A stretch of DNA of 52,907 nt from Archangium violaceum Cb vi76 (GTDB lineage Bacteria > Myxococcota > Myxococcia > Myxococcales > Myxococcaceae), in contig NZ_JPMI01000038.1 in NCBI RefSeq assembly GCF_000733295.1, forward strand, positions 1-52,907, in the 5' to 3' direction. The notes beneath the pieces were generated by a model. The model was not told the DNA's origin. It saw only the letters and a list, made by a program, of their open reading frames with translations, and made no database searches. Made by a program: the position numbers and the translations under genes. Shown here piece after piece: positions 1 through 8,704 of the stretch (within the stretch, counting starts at the first letter, position 1; each line of letters opens with the position of its first letter).

Positions 1-31
1 CGTCACCCGAGTGGAAGACCCTCACCCTGAG

Positions 32-50
32 CCTCTCCCAGGGGGAGAGG
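32..50. repeat. Short inverted repeat beyond the 3' end of the first gene
   Basis: CCTCTCCC and GGGAGAGG form a perfect 8-bp stem with a 3-base loop, next to a CCTCACCCTGAG stretch. Elements of this kind are common between genes in GC-rich proteobacteria. It lies just past the stop of the leftward gene ending at 58 and may act as a terminator or mRNA end, but no T-run follows it in that direction. Confidence 0.45.
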
Positions 51-57
51 GAATACC

Positions 58-2007
58 TCAGTCACCGATCTGCAGGGTGCCGGGCGGCGGATTGTTTCCA
101 CCGTCCGAGAGGCCGAAGAGCTCCTGGACCACGCGGAACTCGTTGTACGCGGGCGAGCTGGCCAGGATGCTCGAGGCCATGGTGGGGTCGAGCGGATTGC
201 CGTCGTAATCGGACAGCAGGCCACCCAGGCCCATGTGGCCCATGGGCTGCTCGCGAGCCCGCTCCTGCAACTGCTGCATCTGCTCGCGGGTGAGCGTCAG
301 GACCAGGGGCTCATCGCTGTCTCGAGCGGCCTTGGCCTGGGCCTCGTCACCGGTGTACGCGTACACCATGATCTCCCGCATGTTCGGATCATCCGTGTCG
401 AACTTGTACGTGTAGCTCTCGCTGCCCGGGATGAGGTTGCCTTCCTGGTCGAAGCGCTGCGAGATGTTGAGGTCCGGGTGATCGCCCCCGTACACCAGGT
501 CCAGCGAGCGCGTCGTCGTCCCGTCCGGGTGGTGGGTGATGAGCATGTCGCCGGTGTTCGCGGCGCCCTCGGCACTCAGCTCGATGGGGCCGATCTCAAG
601 CCCGAACTCGCTCTGCGACTCATACGTCACCCGCTCCAGGTGCAGGGCGTTGCTCACCCCCGACCCATCCCGCTCCGGCATCCGGCCGGTCTCGCGGAAG
701 GCGTCGTAGGCGTCCTGGCCCTGGGGGTTGGACAGGTCGAACGTGGCCGTGCGCAGCTGGTAGTTGGTGAGGGTGTCGGTGCGGCCGGCGGAGACGGAGA
801 CGGGGCCCACGCCCACGCTGATCTTCCCCTCGTTCTCGATGAACTGCTTGGGGCCGGCCGTCACCTGCACGCTATCGCCGTCGCGGCGCATCTCGATCAT
901 CATGCCCTCGCCCTCGCGGATGTCGCTGGACATGCCCAGCTCGGCCGCGTGGTAGGAGACGCCCGCCTCCATGGAGGTGCCGGTGAACTGCGACTGCTCG
1001 AGGCGCACCGAGCCGCCGTCCGGCAGGGTGTTCGGATCGAGCGGATGGGGCGGAGGGATCTCGCCGCGCCGCATGCGCTCGAAGTCCGCCTCCGACATCC
1101 GCACCTCGTACGTCATCTGATTGCCGGCGGAGACGCCCCCGCCCACGGACACGGCCTTGAGCTCCAGCTCACCCGTGGCGGACACGGACGTCTCCGCGTT
1201 CATGGTGACGGTGACGTAGCCGTCCTCGCGCTCCACCTCGCTCTCGAGCGAGGAGCTGAACTCCACCTGCACGGGCCCGGGCTGATCCGGGTAGTTCACC
1301 GTGACGGGGCCCACCTGGGCGCTGCCGGTGGAGACGTTGTAGTCCCCCGGGTTGGCCGGGTTGGGCAGGTTGTCGGGGACGCTGGGCGGCTGGTCGGCCA
1401 CCATCATGCGTTGCAGCTCGGGGGACACGTTGGCCGAGGCCAGCGCCTTCGCGCGCTCGGGCGAACCGGGCTCGGTGGCGAACACCTTGGCGGCGGTGGT
1501 GCCGGGCATCGTGCCCACCTCGCGATACTGGGGCTGATCGCGCAGGTACGCCTGCATGTCGTCGTAGCTCTTGCCGCTGCTGGGATCGAGCACGCGCTCG
1601 CCCTGGCGCACCACCACGTGACCGGTCTGCCCCTCCTGGCCGGCGCGCTGATCCTCCAGGAAGACCAGCTCCGAGCGGGCCTGGAGCTGGGGCGTGCTCT
1701 TGGAGATGAAGTCCGCGGCGCGGTCCAGGCAGTTGACGCTGCCGTCCTGGGTGTTCTCGGTGAGGAGCGAGGAGGCCGGGGGGGCGGCGTTGCCATCCAG
1801 CTTCAGGGTGTTGCGGGCCGCCTGGGGCTGGAAGCTCGACTGCTGCGACGCGGCGCGCGATGCCTGGGCCGCCGCCTGGGCCGCCGCCTCACGTGCCGCC
1901 CGAGCAGCGGCCTCGCGCGCGGCCTGAGCCGCCGCCTCACGCGCAGCCTGGGCCGCGGCCTGTGCGGCCGTGGAGGCTCCCCCACCGTCCATGCGCTTGA
2001 TGCTCAT
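58..2007 (-). CDS. Ala-rich, beta-rich secreted or effector-like protein, function unknown
   Basis: The product has 649 residues. Residues about 14-50 are an Ala/Arg/Gln repeat built on AAREAAAQ, likely an amphipathic helix. A short globular part follows at about 85-200, with an NCLDRA cysteine, then TGHVVV and VLDP. This order resembles the Cys-His-Asp layout of papain/C39-type peptidases, but that is only a motif-level guess. Residues about 230-560 are beta-rich with repeated Ser/Val/Gly strands. There is no classical signal peptide or membrane segment. The Ala-rich start recalls large effector-like proteins of myxobacteria, which is inference. The start at MSIKRMDGG is preceded by a GGAGATGAGATG stretch. 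It stands alone, divergent from the RCC1 lipoprotein gene. Confidence 0.8.
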   Translation of the reverse strand: MSIKRMDGGGASTAAQAAAQAAREAAAQAAREAAARAAREAAAQAAAQASRAASQQSSFQPQAARNTLKLDGNAAPPASSLLTENTQDGSVNCLDRAADFISKSTPQLQARSELVFLEDQRAGQEGQTGHVVVRQGERVLDPSSGKSYDDMQAYLRDQPQYREVGTMPGTTAAKVFATEPGSPERAKALASANVSPELQRMMVADQPPSVPDNLPNPANPGDYNVSTGSAQVGPVTVNYPDQPGPVQVEFSSSLESEVEREDGYVTVTMNAETSVSATGELELKAVSVGGGVSAGNQMTYEVRMSEADFERMRRGEIPPPHPLDPNTLPDGGSVRLEQSQFTGTSMEAGVSYHAAELGMSSDIREGEGMMIEMRRDGDSVQVTAGPKQFIENEGKISVGVGPVSVSAGRTDTLTNYQLRTATFDLSNPQGQDAYDAFRETGRMPERDGSGVSNALHLERVTYESQSEFGLEIGPIELSAEGAANTGDMLITHHPDGTTTRSLDLVYGGDHPDLNISQRFDQEGNLIPGSESYTYKFDTDDPNMREIMVYAYTGDEAQAKAARDSDEPLVLTLTREQMQQLQERAREQPMGHMGLGGLLSDYDGNPLDPTMASSILASSPAYNEFRVVQELFGLSDGGNNPPPGTLQIGD

Positions 2008-2172
2008 CTCATCTCCTTGGAAATTCGCTTTCCCCCATTGTCGCCCGGGGGCCCTCGGGGTTGCGTCGCGAAATCGGATTTTTTCGCGATATTCGGGAAT
2101 GACTCCACGCCTTTGTGCGAAAATCCCCCCAGTTAATCAAGTTTTACTCTTGTTCCAAGTCTGGAGGGCTGT
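2008..2172. promoter_or_regulatory. Divergent AT-rich intergenic region, probable promoters
   Basis: This 165-base gap separates two divergent genes. It is distinctly AT-richer than its surroundings, especially at 2080-2160. GGAGGG at 2163-2168 is the likely ribosome binding site for the rightward gene. No exact sigma consensus was identified. Confidence 0.4.
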
Positions 2173-3675
2173 ATGCAGCAGCGAGTCGCGGCTGGTTCCC
2201 TTCGCTGTGCCCTGTTGAGCGGGTTGCTCGCGCTGATGGCCTGTGGCGGTGCCGGGGTGGAAGGGGCCCCGGACGAGGAGCCGCTGGGCACCCGGCGGGC
2301 GGCGATGTGCGCCGGCTCGAGCGTCACCAGCCTGTCCATGGTGGGCATCAGCCAGTACTACGGCGAGCTGGCCGGGAGCGGGAACTGGGCGGTGGCCTAC
2401 CCCGCCAACGCGATCCGGTTGGAGTACTACCTCGATGGCGTCCTGCGCAGCTACGACGAGCGCCCCGGCGCCTCTGGCGGCTGGAACTTCAGCACCGCGG
2501 GGTTGACCTGCGGCCTTCGCACCTTCGAGGTCAAGGCCATCCCCATGGTCATCGACAGTGCGGGCAACCGCACCGTCTGTGTCGACAGTCCCAGGCTGTT
2601 CTCCCAGCCCGTCCTCGAGTCCTGCCCCACCGTGTCCGCGGGCAACGCGCACACGCTGGCGTTGAATCGGGAAGGGCTCGTCTGGGCCTGGGGACGCAAC
2701 GACTCCAGCCAGGTCGGCGATGGGACGACCACCTACCGCTCGTCGCCCGTGCAGGTGACGGGCCTCGGGGAGGTCGTCACCGTGGTGGCAGGTTACTTCC
2801 ACTCGGTGGCGCTGCGGAAGGATGGCACCGTCTGGACGTGGGGCTCCAATGCGTATGGCGAGCTCGGGGATGGGACGACCACCAACCGCTCGAGGCCCGT
2901 GAAGGTGGTGGGCCTGAGCAATGTCGCCGCCATCTCCGCGGGTGGCTACCACTCGATGGCGCTGAAGAAGGACGGCACGGTGTGGACCTGGGGCCGCAAC
3001 CACTACGGTGAGCTCGGGGATGGAACGCTCACCCAGCGCCCGACGCCCGTGCAGGTGGGGCTCAGCGGCATCACGGCCATCACCGCGGGCGACTGGCACA
3101 TGCTGGCACGCAAGCAGGACGGCACCGTCTGGGCCTGGGGCAACAACGGTTGGGGCCAGCTCGGGGACGGGACCACCACCCACCGCACGACGCCGGTGCG
3201 GGTGCTCGGCCTGAGCGGCGTCACGGCCCTCAGCGCGGGCTTCATCCACTCGGTGGTGCAGCGGCAGGACAACACCTTCTGGAGCTGGGGCTACAACTAT
3301 TACGGCCAGCTCGGGGACGGGACGCGCACCGATCGGAAGACGCCCGTGCAGGTGGCGGGCCTCGGCGGCGGCATCGCCATCGCCACGGGCTCCGACCACA
3401 CCCTGGCGAGGAAGCAGGACGGCACCGTCTGGGCGTGGGGCACCAATTACAGCGGCCAGCTCGGGGATGGGACGACCACCCAGCGCCTGACGCCCACGCA
3501 GGTGGTGGGCCTCGGCGGTGTCGCCACGGTCGACGGTGGAGCCTTCCACACCGTGGCGCGCAAGCAGGACGGCACCGTGTGGACCTGGGGTGACAACAGT
3601 TCGGGCCAGCTCGGGGATGGGACGACCACCCAGCGCCTGACGCCCGTGCGGGTGGTGGGCCTCAACCTTCCGTGA
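2173..3675 (+). CDS. RCC1-repeat lipoprotein
   Basis: The product has 500 residues. A lipoprotein signal ends in LMAC (Cys24), so it is probably anchored in a membrane, most likely the outer one. Residues about 40-150 are the N-terminal module shared with the lipoproteins at 24614, 37308, 38943 and 39693 (AAMC, SVTSL, GELAG, then LEYYLDG and CGLRTFEVKA). Residues about 155-500 hold seven RCC1-type blades, each with a WxWGxN core followed by GQLGDGTTT-like text, expected to fold as a seven-bladed beta-propeller. In bacteria such propellers usually mediate protein binding; the ligand here is unknown. GGAGGG lies four bases before the ATG. The gene stands alone, divergent from the gene at 58. 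Confidence 0.9.
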   Translation: MQQRVAAGSLRCALLSGLLALMACGGAGVEGAPDEEPLGTRRAAMCAGSSVTSLSMVGISQYYGELAGSGNWAVAYPANAIRLEYYLDGVLRSYDERPGASGGWNFSTAGLTCGLRTFEVKAIPMVIDSAGNRTVCVDSPRLFSQPVLESCPTVSAGNAHTLALNREGLVWAWGRNDSSQVGDGTTTYRSSPVQVTGLGEVVTVVAGYFHSVALRKDGTVWTWGSNAYGELGDGTTTNRSRPVKVVGLSNVAAISAGGYHSMALKKDGTVWTWGRNHYGELGDGTLTQRPTPVQVGLSGITAITAGDWHMLARKQDGTVWAWGNNGWGQLGDGTTTHRTTPVRVLGLSGVTALSAGFIHSVVQRQDNTFWSWGYNYYGQLGDGTRTDRKTPVQVAGLGGGIAIATGSDHTLARKQDGTVWAWGTNYSGQLGDGTTTQRLTPTQVVGLGGVATVDGGAFHTVARKQDGTVWTWGDNSSGQLGDGTTTQRLTPVRVVGLNLP

Positions 3676-3715
3676 AGGGCCCCTTCAGGACGAGAAGTAC
3701 CTGGCTCCCCTGCTT

Positions 3716-4711
3716 CTACGCCAGGTCCTCGAGCACCCTGGACCAGTGCTCGCGCATCGCCTCGCGGGCCTTGGCGTCTGGCAGCTTCTCCATATGCACG
3801 TGGAAGGAGACGCCTCGCGCCTTCGGTACCAGCGTGAGCTGCAGTGTCGCGGGTCTCTTCCATCCGTCTGGCTGCCAGGTCATGCGGATGCGCTGCCCGG
3901 GCTTCACCACCCGGACCTCGCCGCGTACGCCGGGGACTCCACGGCGCTTGGGAACCTCGTAGCCCGCCCCCGGCTCGAGCGTCAGCGTCGCGCCGGTACC
4001 GAGCCATCGCTCCGGCTGTGCCGCAACCCGCTTCCACATGTCCTGGGCACTCACCGGCAGCGTGCGGACGACTCCCACCTGGAAGCCCGTCGTCGCCGTC
4101 TCGCCCACGATCCGCTTGCCGCGGGACTGCTCGTACGCCACGGCAATGGACTGCTGCCACCACGAGGACTCCACCTCCCGGGCCAGATGCGCGACGAGCT
4201 GCTTGTGGTTCAGCTCCCCTGCCCCCGCCGCGTCCAGCGCTCGCATCCACCCCTTCCAGTCCCGCCCGGTCGCATCCTTCACGGCGCTGTCGGTCACGCG
4301 TTCGGTGATGAGCGCCTTCTTCTTGGCCGGGGGTTTCTTCCCGCTCGCGGCAATCTCCGCGAGCCGTGCCTGCACCAGCGTCTTCACCAGCTTCGCCGGG
4401 AGCGGCTTGTCGGGCGGGAAGGTCACGCCGCTCTTCGACGTGGCATAGCCGTCCAGCTGCTCCTTCAGCGCCGGCACCACGCTGCCGCTGAAGGGGAAGT
4501 AGCCGCAGTGGGTCTTGAAGAAGGCGAAGCCGGCCACGGCCTTCCCGTCCACCTTGAAGGTGGGCATCTGGTAGCTGATGGTTTCGACCGCCCCCGGAAG
4601 CAGCTTGCGCAGCTGCATGCGCAGCGCCTCCAACGTCTTCCTCGCCGCCGGGTTCTTCAGTTCCTCCAGGTACGCGTCGATGGGCTGCAACTCTCTTGGT
4701 TTCTTCGCCAT
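3716..4711 (-). CDS. DUF1801 / DUF4287 / SRPBCC fusion protein
   Basis: The predicted product has 331 residues starting at MAKKPRELQP. Residues 1-120 match the YdhG-like DUF1801 fold (IDAYLEELKNP, ISYQMPTFK, GYFPFSGS). Residues about 145-205 match DUF4287 (GRDWKGWMRALDAAG, HKQLVAHL, WWQQSIAVAYE). Residues about 215-331 are an SRPBCC/AHSA1-like domain (TLPVSAQDMWKRV, GEVRVVKPGQRIRMTW, ending HWSRVLEDL). All three are small families of poorly defined role; SRPBCC domains often bind hydrophobic ligands. The frame stays open far upstream, but protein-like sequence starts only at this ATG. It lies 76 bases after the DUF2378-like gene on the same strand. Confidence 0.85.
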   Translation of the reverse strand: MAKKPRELQPIDAYLEELKNPAARKTLEALRMQLRKLLPGAVETISYQMPTFKVDGKAVAGFAFFKTHCGYFPFSGSVVPALKEQLDGYATSKSGVTFPPDKPLPAKLVKTLVQARLAEIAASGKKPPAKKKALITERVTDSAVKDATGRDWKGWMRALDAAGAGELNHKQLVAHLAREVESSWWQQSIAVAYEQSRGKRIVGETATTGFQVGVVRTLPVSAQDMWKRVAAQPERWLGTGATLTLEPGAGYEVPKRRGVPGVRGEVRVVKPGQRIRMTWQPDGWKRPATLQLTLVPKARGVSFHVHMEKLPDAKAREAMREHWSRVLEDLA

Positions 4712-4787
4712 GGTCTTCGCTTCCCTGTCATGTTTCACCAGGGCCTTTCTCCCCTGCTCCGCCCTGGACCACGCGTACAAGAAACGA

Positions 4788-5378
4788 CTACTCCCAGGAG
4801 ACGTCGTACACGAAACGGGTGGCGCGCGAGCCGACGTGCTGCAACTCCACCCGTCCCTTGCGATCGCAGCGGAGCAGGAACATCTCGAAGGCGCCCGCGA
4901 GCGCCTGCGCGAAGGTGCCCTCCACCAGCAGGACGGGCGGAACGTCCTCCAACCGCATCTCCACCCGGCGGCCCTCGTCCGACGCTCCGAGGGGCTGGTA
5001 CACGAGCCGCCCGCAGTCGCGGAACGCCTGCTCCCACGCATAGGTGGACCACTTGAGCAGAGCCTGGGGTGTCAGGCCCAGCAGCCGCACCGCGCCGTCG
5101 AAGAAGGTCTGCAGCAGCGGATAGGCGGCGATGCGGTCCGCCTGCGTGGAGAGGAACTGGCGGAAGCCGGGCGTGCCCAGCACGGCGTGGAGGGGCTCGG
5201 TGAGCTTCATGCTCTCCTCGATGGGAATCCACCCCATCCGGGGAGCGGACTCGAAGAGCGCGAGCGTCTGCTCGGGGACTCGCGACAGCACCCGGTGCCG
5301 GGGCTCTGCGGGCAGGGCCCGGGCTCCATCGAGGAGCACCCTGCAGACGAAGCCGCGGATGGCGGGCTGGGAGGGCAT
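4788..5378 (-). CDS. DUF2378 (TIGR02265)-like myxobacterial protein
   Basis: The product has 196 residues with no signal peptide or membrane segment. The C-terminal half has the layout of the Myxococcales-restricted DUF2378/TIGR02265 family: a central segment with LLQTFFDGAVRLLG, a VEMRLEDVP strand, then GAFEMFLLRC and a terminal strand ending VYDVSWE. The assignment rests on length and pattern, not a search. Function is unknown; members are numerous in myxobacterial genomes. It may be transcribed with the downstream fusion gene at 3716-4711. Confidence 0.7.
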   Translation of the reverse strand: MPSQPAIRGFVCRVLLDGARALPAEPRHRVLSRVPEQTLALFESAPRMGWIPIEESMKLTEPLHAVLGTPGFRQFLSTQADRIAAYPLLQTFFDGAVRLLGLTPQALLKWSTYAWEQAFRDCGRLVYQPLGASDEGRRVEMRLEDVPPVLLVEGTFAQALAGAFEMFLLRCDRKGRVELQHVGSRATRFVYDVSWE

Positions 5379-5423
5379 GGGTCACATTGTGGCACGGCAC
5401 GGGTGACCCCGCCTCTTCGCGAC

Positions 5424-6320
5424 TCAGGCCTCCACGGGCAGAGCGACGCGGCGCGCCGTGAGCGCGGTCCCGGCGGACGCGGCGCTCACGAAGACCAGCG
5501 CGAGCCACTGGGTCGCGGCGAGCCGCTCCCCCAGGAACACCAGGCCCGCGAGGGCGGCGACCGCGGGCTCCAGGCTCATCAGGATGCCGAAGGTGCGGCT
5601 CGAGAGCTCCCGCAGCGCCATCATCTCCAGCGTGTACGGAATCGCACTGGAGAGGAGCGCGACGCCCAGGCCGGCCGCGAACAGCGAAGGCGTCAGGCGG
5701 GACGCGAGGCCCTCGGCGAACGCGAAGGGCAGTGCCATCAGTGCGGCGAACACCATGCCCGTCGCGACGCTCTTCCCTCCCGGGAACACCCGGGACAGCC
5801 GCCCGCCGAGCACGATGTAGACGGCCCAGCAGGCCCCCGCGAAGAGCGCCAGCAGCACGCCCAGCGGATCGAGCGCACTGGCGTCACCCCGCCATGGGGC
5901 GATGAGGGCGATGCCGGCCGCGGCGAGCACCGCCCACAGGAAGTCCAGGGCGCGCCGCGATCCGAACACCGCGATTGACAAGGGCCCCACGAACTCCAGC
6001 GTGACGGCCAGTCCCAGCGGGATGCGCTCGAGCGCCTTGTAGAAGCTCAGGTTCATCGCACCGAGCACTACGCCATACGGGATGACCGCGGCCCACTGCG
6101 CGCGCGTGAGCCGCGTGAACGGCGGACGGAACACCGCACACAACAGGAGCGCGGACAATCCGATGCGCAGGCTCGCGGTGCCCATCGAGCCGAGCGCGGG
6201 GAACAGTTCCTTCGCGAAGGCGGCGCCACCCTGCACGCTCAGGACGGCGAGGAGCACGGCGGGAATGGGGGGCAGGGTCCGGGCGGGACGGACCGGGGGT
6301 GCTTCACTCATGCGCGGCAC
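5424..6320 (-). CDS. rhtA: RhtA-type EamA/DMT exporter
   Basis: The product has 298 residues and about ten hydrophobic segments in two EamA halves. The N-terminal GGAAFAKELFP and GTASLRIGLSALLL, then FYKALERIPLG and LEFVGPL, are typical of RhtA, the inner-membrane exporter of threonine and homoserine. The second half has PYTLEMMALRELSSRTFGIL and SLEPAVAALAG. Substrate cannot be fixed from sequence; an amino acid or small amine is likely. A second Met three codons in (MSEAPP) is an alternative start. It is divergent from the isochorismatase-family gene, with 160 bases between. Confidence 0.85.
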   Translation of the reverse strand: MPRMSEAPPVRPARTLPPIPAVLLAVLSVQGGAAFAKELFPALGSMGTASLRIGLSALLLCAVFRPPFTRLTRAQWAAVIPYGVVLGAMNLSFYKALERIPLGLAVTLEFVGPLSIAVFGSRRALDFLWAVLAAAGIALIAPWRGDASALDPLGVLLALFAGACWAVYIVLGGRLSRVFPGGKSVATGMVFAALMALPFAFAEGLASRLTPSLFAAGLGVALLSSAIPYTLEMMALRELSSRTFGILMSLEPAVAALAGLVFLGERLAATQWLALVFVSAASAGTALTARRVALPVEA

Positions 6321-6480
6321 CCTACCCGCTCTCCGGCCCCAACGCCCTCCCCATTGTCCAATGAGTGGAACAGTACTTACCGTTTTCGGTGGCTACCTGG
6401 CTGACCGCCGCCTCCGCATACTCCTTCCATCACGACGCGCCGCCACGGCGGCGAATCCACAACCCCGGGGAGAGAGAGTC

Positions 6481-7128
6481 ATGAGCAAGCCCTACAGCCG
6501 TCTGGACAGGGACAACGCGGTGGTGTTGATGGTGGACCACCAGGCCGGCCTGCTGTCGCTGGTCCGCGATTTCAACCCGGATCAGTTCAAGAACAACGTG
6601 CTGGCCCTGGCCGATCTCGCGGCCTACTTCAAGCTCCCGACCATCCTGACGACCAGCTTCGAGCAGGGTCCCAACGGTCCGTTGATTCCGGAGCTGAAGG
6701 AGAAGTTCCCCAATGCGCCGTACATCGCTCGCCCCGGACAGATCAACGCCTGGGACAACGAGGACTTCGTCAAGGCGGTGAAGGCCACCGGACGCAAGCA
6801 GCTCCTCATCGCGGGCGTGGTGACCGAGGTCTGCGTTGCCTTCCCCGCGCTGTCGGCCCTCGCCGAGGACTTCGAGGTGTTCGTCGTGACGGATGCCTCG
6901 GGCACGTTCAACGAGGTCGTGCGCCACGCCGCCTGGGACCGGATGTCCGCGGCGGGCGCGCAGCTCATGACGTGGTTCGGCGTTGCCTGCGAGCTGCACC
7001 GCGACTGGCGCCGTGACATCGAGGGTCTGGGAACGCTGTTCTCGAACCACATTCCCGACTACCGCAACCTGATGACCAGCTACAACGTGCTCAAGGCGGC
7101 CAATCCCCTGCCCAAGGCCGTGCCCTGA
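6481..7128 (+). CDS. Isochorismatase-family hydrolase, YcaC-like
   Basis: The product has 215 residues, the usual length for this family. The cysteine-hydrolase residues are visible: Asp in VLMVDHQAGLL and the nucleophile Cys in VVTEVCVAF, with a cis-peptide-type GVVTEV turn. Overall the sequence resembles YcaC, a cytosolic enzyme of unresolved substrate; other relatives hydrolyse amides or isochorismate. The frame is open upstream, but GGGGAGAGAGAG just before the ATG at 6481 and the start of homology fix the start here. It converges on the ALDH7 gene. Confidence 0.88.
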   Translation: MSKPYSRLDRDNAVVLMVDHQAGLLSLVRDFNPDQFKNNVLALADLAAYFKLPTILTTSFEQGPNGPLIPELKEKFPNAPYIARPGQINAWDNEDFVKAVKATGRKQLLIAGVVTEVCVAFPALSALAEDFEVFVVTDASGTFNEVVRHAAWDRMSAAGAQLMTWFGVACELHRDWRRDIEGLGTLFSNHIPDYRNLMTSYNVLKAANPLPKAVP

Positions 7129-7158
7129 GCAGGAGCCCTGTTCAGGGGCGCGGGGCGC

Positions 7159-8691
7159 TCAGAGGTCGAACTTGATGCCCTGCGCCAGCGGCAGCGAGTC
7201 CGAGTAGTTGATGGTGTTGGTCTGCCGGCGCATATAGGCCTTCCACGAGTCGGAACCGGACTCGCGGCCACCGCCGGTCTCCTTCTCGCCGCCGAAGGCG
7301 CCGCCAATCTCCGCACCGGAGGTGCCGATGTTGACATTGGCGATGCCGCAGTCGGAGCCGGCCGGGGACAGGAACTGCTCGGCCACCTTGAGATCCTGCG
7401 TGAACACGGCCGAGGAGAGGCCCTGCGGCACGCCGTTCTGGATGGCGATGGCCTCCTCCAGCGTCCGGTAGGGCAGGACATAGAGGATGGGCGCGAAGGT
7501 CTCGGTGCGCACCACCTCGTCGGTGGGCCGGACCCCGGTGATGAGGGTGGGCAGCACGAAGTGGCCGGGGCCGCTCAGCGCCCTGCCGCCACTCACCACG
7601 GTGCCGCCAGACGCCCGGGCCTTCTCCACGGCGGCCTCGAAGCGCCGCACGGACTCCGCGTCGATGAGCGGCCCCATGAGGGTGCCGGGCTGGAGCGGGT
7701 CGCCGATGCGGGTCTCGACCTGCGCGTAGGCGGCTTTGAGCCTGGCCACGACGTCGTCCACGATGGACTCGTGCACGATGAGCCGGCGCGTGGTGGTGCA
7801 ACGCTGGCCGGCGGTGCCCACCGCTCCGAACACGATGGCCGGAATCGCCAGCTTCAGGTCCGCGGTGCGGTCCACGATGATGGCGTTGTTGCCACCGAGC
7901 TCCAGCAGGCTCCTGCCCATCCGCTGGGCCACGCGCACACCGACCTGCCGGCCCACGGCGGTGGAGCCGGTGAAGCTCACCAGCGCGATGCGCGGGTCGT
8001 CCACCAACCGCTGAGCCAGCTCGTTGCCACCGTCGTTGAGGAGGAAGAACACCTCCGGGAAGCCGCCCGCCTTCAGCGCCTCGTTACAGATGCGCGTGGC
8101 GGCGATGGCCGTCAGGGGCGTCTTGGGCGAGGGCTTCCAGAGGGAGATGTTGCCGCAGACGGCGGCGATGAACGCGTTCCAGGCCCACACCGCGACCGGG
8201 AAGTTGAAGGCGCTGATGATGCCCACCAGGCCCAGGGGATGCCACTGCTCGTACATGCGGTGGCCGGGGCGCTCGGAGTGCATGGACAGGCCGTACAGCA
8301 TGCGCGACTGGCCCACCGCGAAGTCGGCGATGTCGATCATCTCCTGCACTTCGCCGTCACCCTCGGCCTTGATCTTCCCCATCTCCAGCGAGACCAGCGA
8401 GCCGAGCGCGTCCTTGTGCCGACGCAGCGCCTCGCCACACAGGCGGATGGCCTCGCCGCGCCGGGGGGCGGGTGTCGCGCGCCACGCGGCGAAGGTCTGC
8501 GCCGCCCTGCGCACGAGGGTTTCGTAATCCTCCGCGCTGGCCGAGGACACGCGGGCGAGGTGCTGGCCGTTGCTCGGATTGACGACCTGGATGTCTGCGT
8601 CCTGGGAGGCGCCGGACCACTCGCCGTTGCCGAGGTAGGAGCCGGGGTTGCGCTCGGACAGGCCGAGCATGTCGAGGAGGGCGTGGGTCAT
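7159..8691 (-). CDS. amaB: ALDH7-family aldehyde dehydrogenase, probable piperideine-6-carboxylate dehydrogenase
   Basis: The product has 510 residues, full length for ALDH7 (antiquitin). The ALDH motifs are present: [25 protein letters not shown], catalytic Glu in LELGGNN and nucleophile Cys in [11 protein letters not shown]. The stretches [18 protein letters not shown] and [16 protein letters not shown] are characteristic of ALDH7, which oxidises alpha-aminoadipic semialdehyde (in equilibrium with piperideine-6-carboxylate) to alpha-aminoadipate with NAD. It is the last gene of an operon 13 bases after the FAD oxidase, and that context supports the lysine/pipecolate role. Confidence 0.88.
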   Translation of the reverse strand: MTHALLDMLGLSERNPGSYLGNGEWSGASQDADIQVVNPSNGQHLARVSSASAEDYETLVRRAAQTFAAWRATPAPRRGEAIRLCGEALRRHKDALGSLVSLEMGKIKAEGDGEVQEMIDIADFAVGQSRMLYGLSMHSERPGHRMYEQWHPLGLVGIISAFNFPVAVWAWNAFIAAVCGNISLWKPSPKTPLTAIAATRICNEALKAGGFPEVFFLLNDGGNELAQRLVDDPRIALVSFTGSTAVGRQVGVRVAQRMGRSLLELGGNNAIIVDRTADLKLAIPAIVFGAVGTAGQRCTTTRRLIVHESIVDDVVARLKAAYAQVETRIGDPLQPGTLMGPLIDAESVRRFEAAVEKARASGGTVVSGGRALSGPGHFVLPTLITGVRPTDEVVRTETFAPILYVLPYRTLEEAIAIQNGVPQGLSSAVFTQDLKVAEQFLSPAGSDCGIANVNIGTSGAEIGGAFGGEKETGGGRESGSDSWKAYMRRQTNTINYSDSLPLAQGIKFDL

Positions 8692-8704
8692 GGATGTGTA
8701 GATA

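Noticed and set aside
235-2136. Long rightward open frame opposite the Ala-rich protein gene
   Set aside because: Its product is Arg/Gly/His/Leu-rich without recognisable motifs; it is a by-product of high GC in the antisense frame.
2640-3670. Regular repeats that could suggest a CRISPR-like array
   Set aside because: They are in-frame RCC1 blades of varying sequence inside a coding region, with no short identical repeat/spacer structure.
7129-7158. Short CCCTG/CAGGG dyad between convergent genes as a terminator
   Set aside because: The stem is short and imperfect and has no T-run on either strand.
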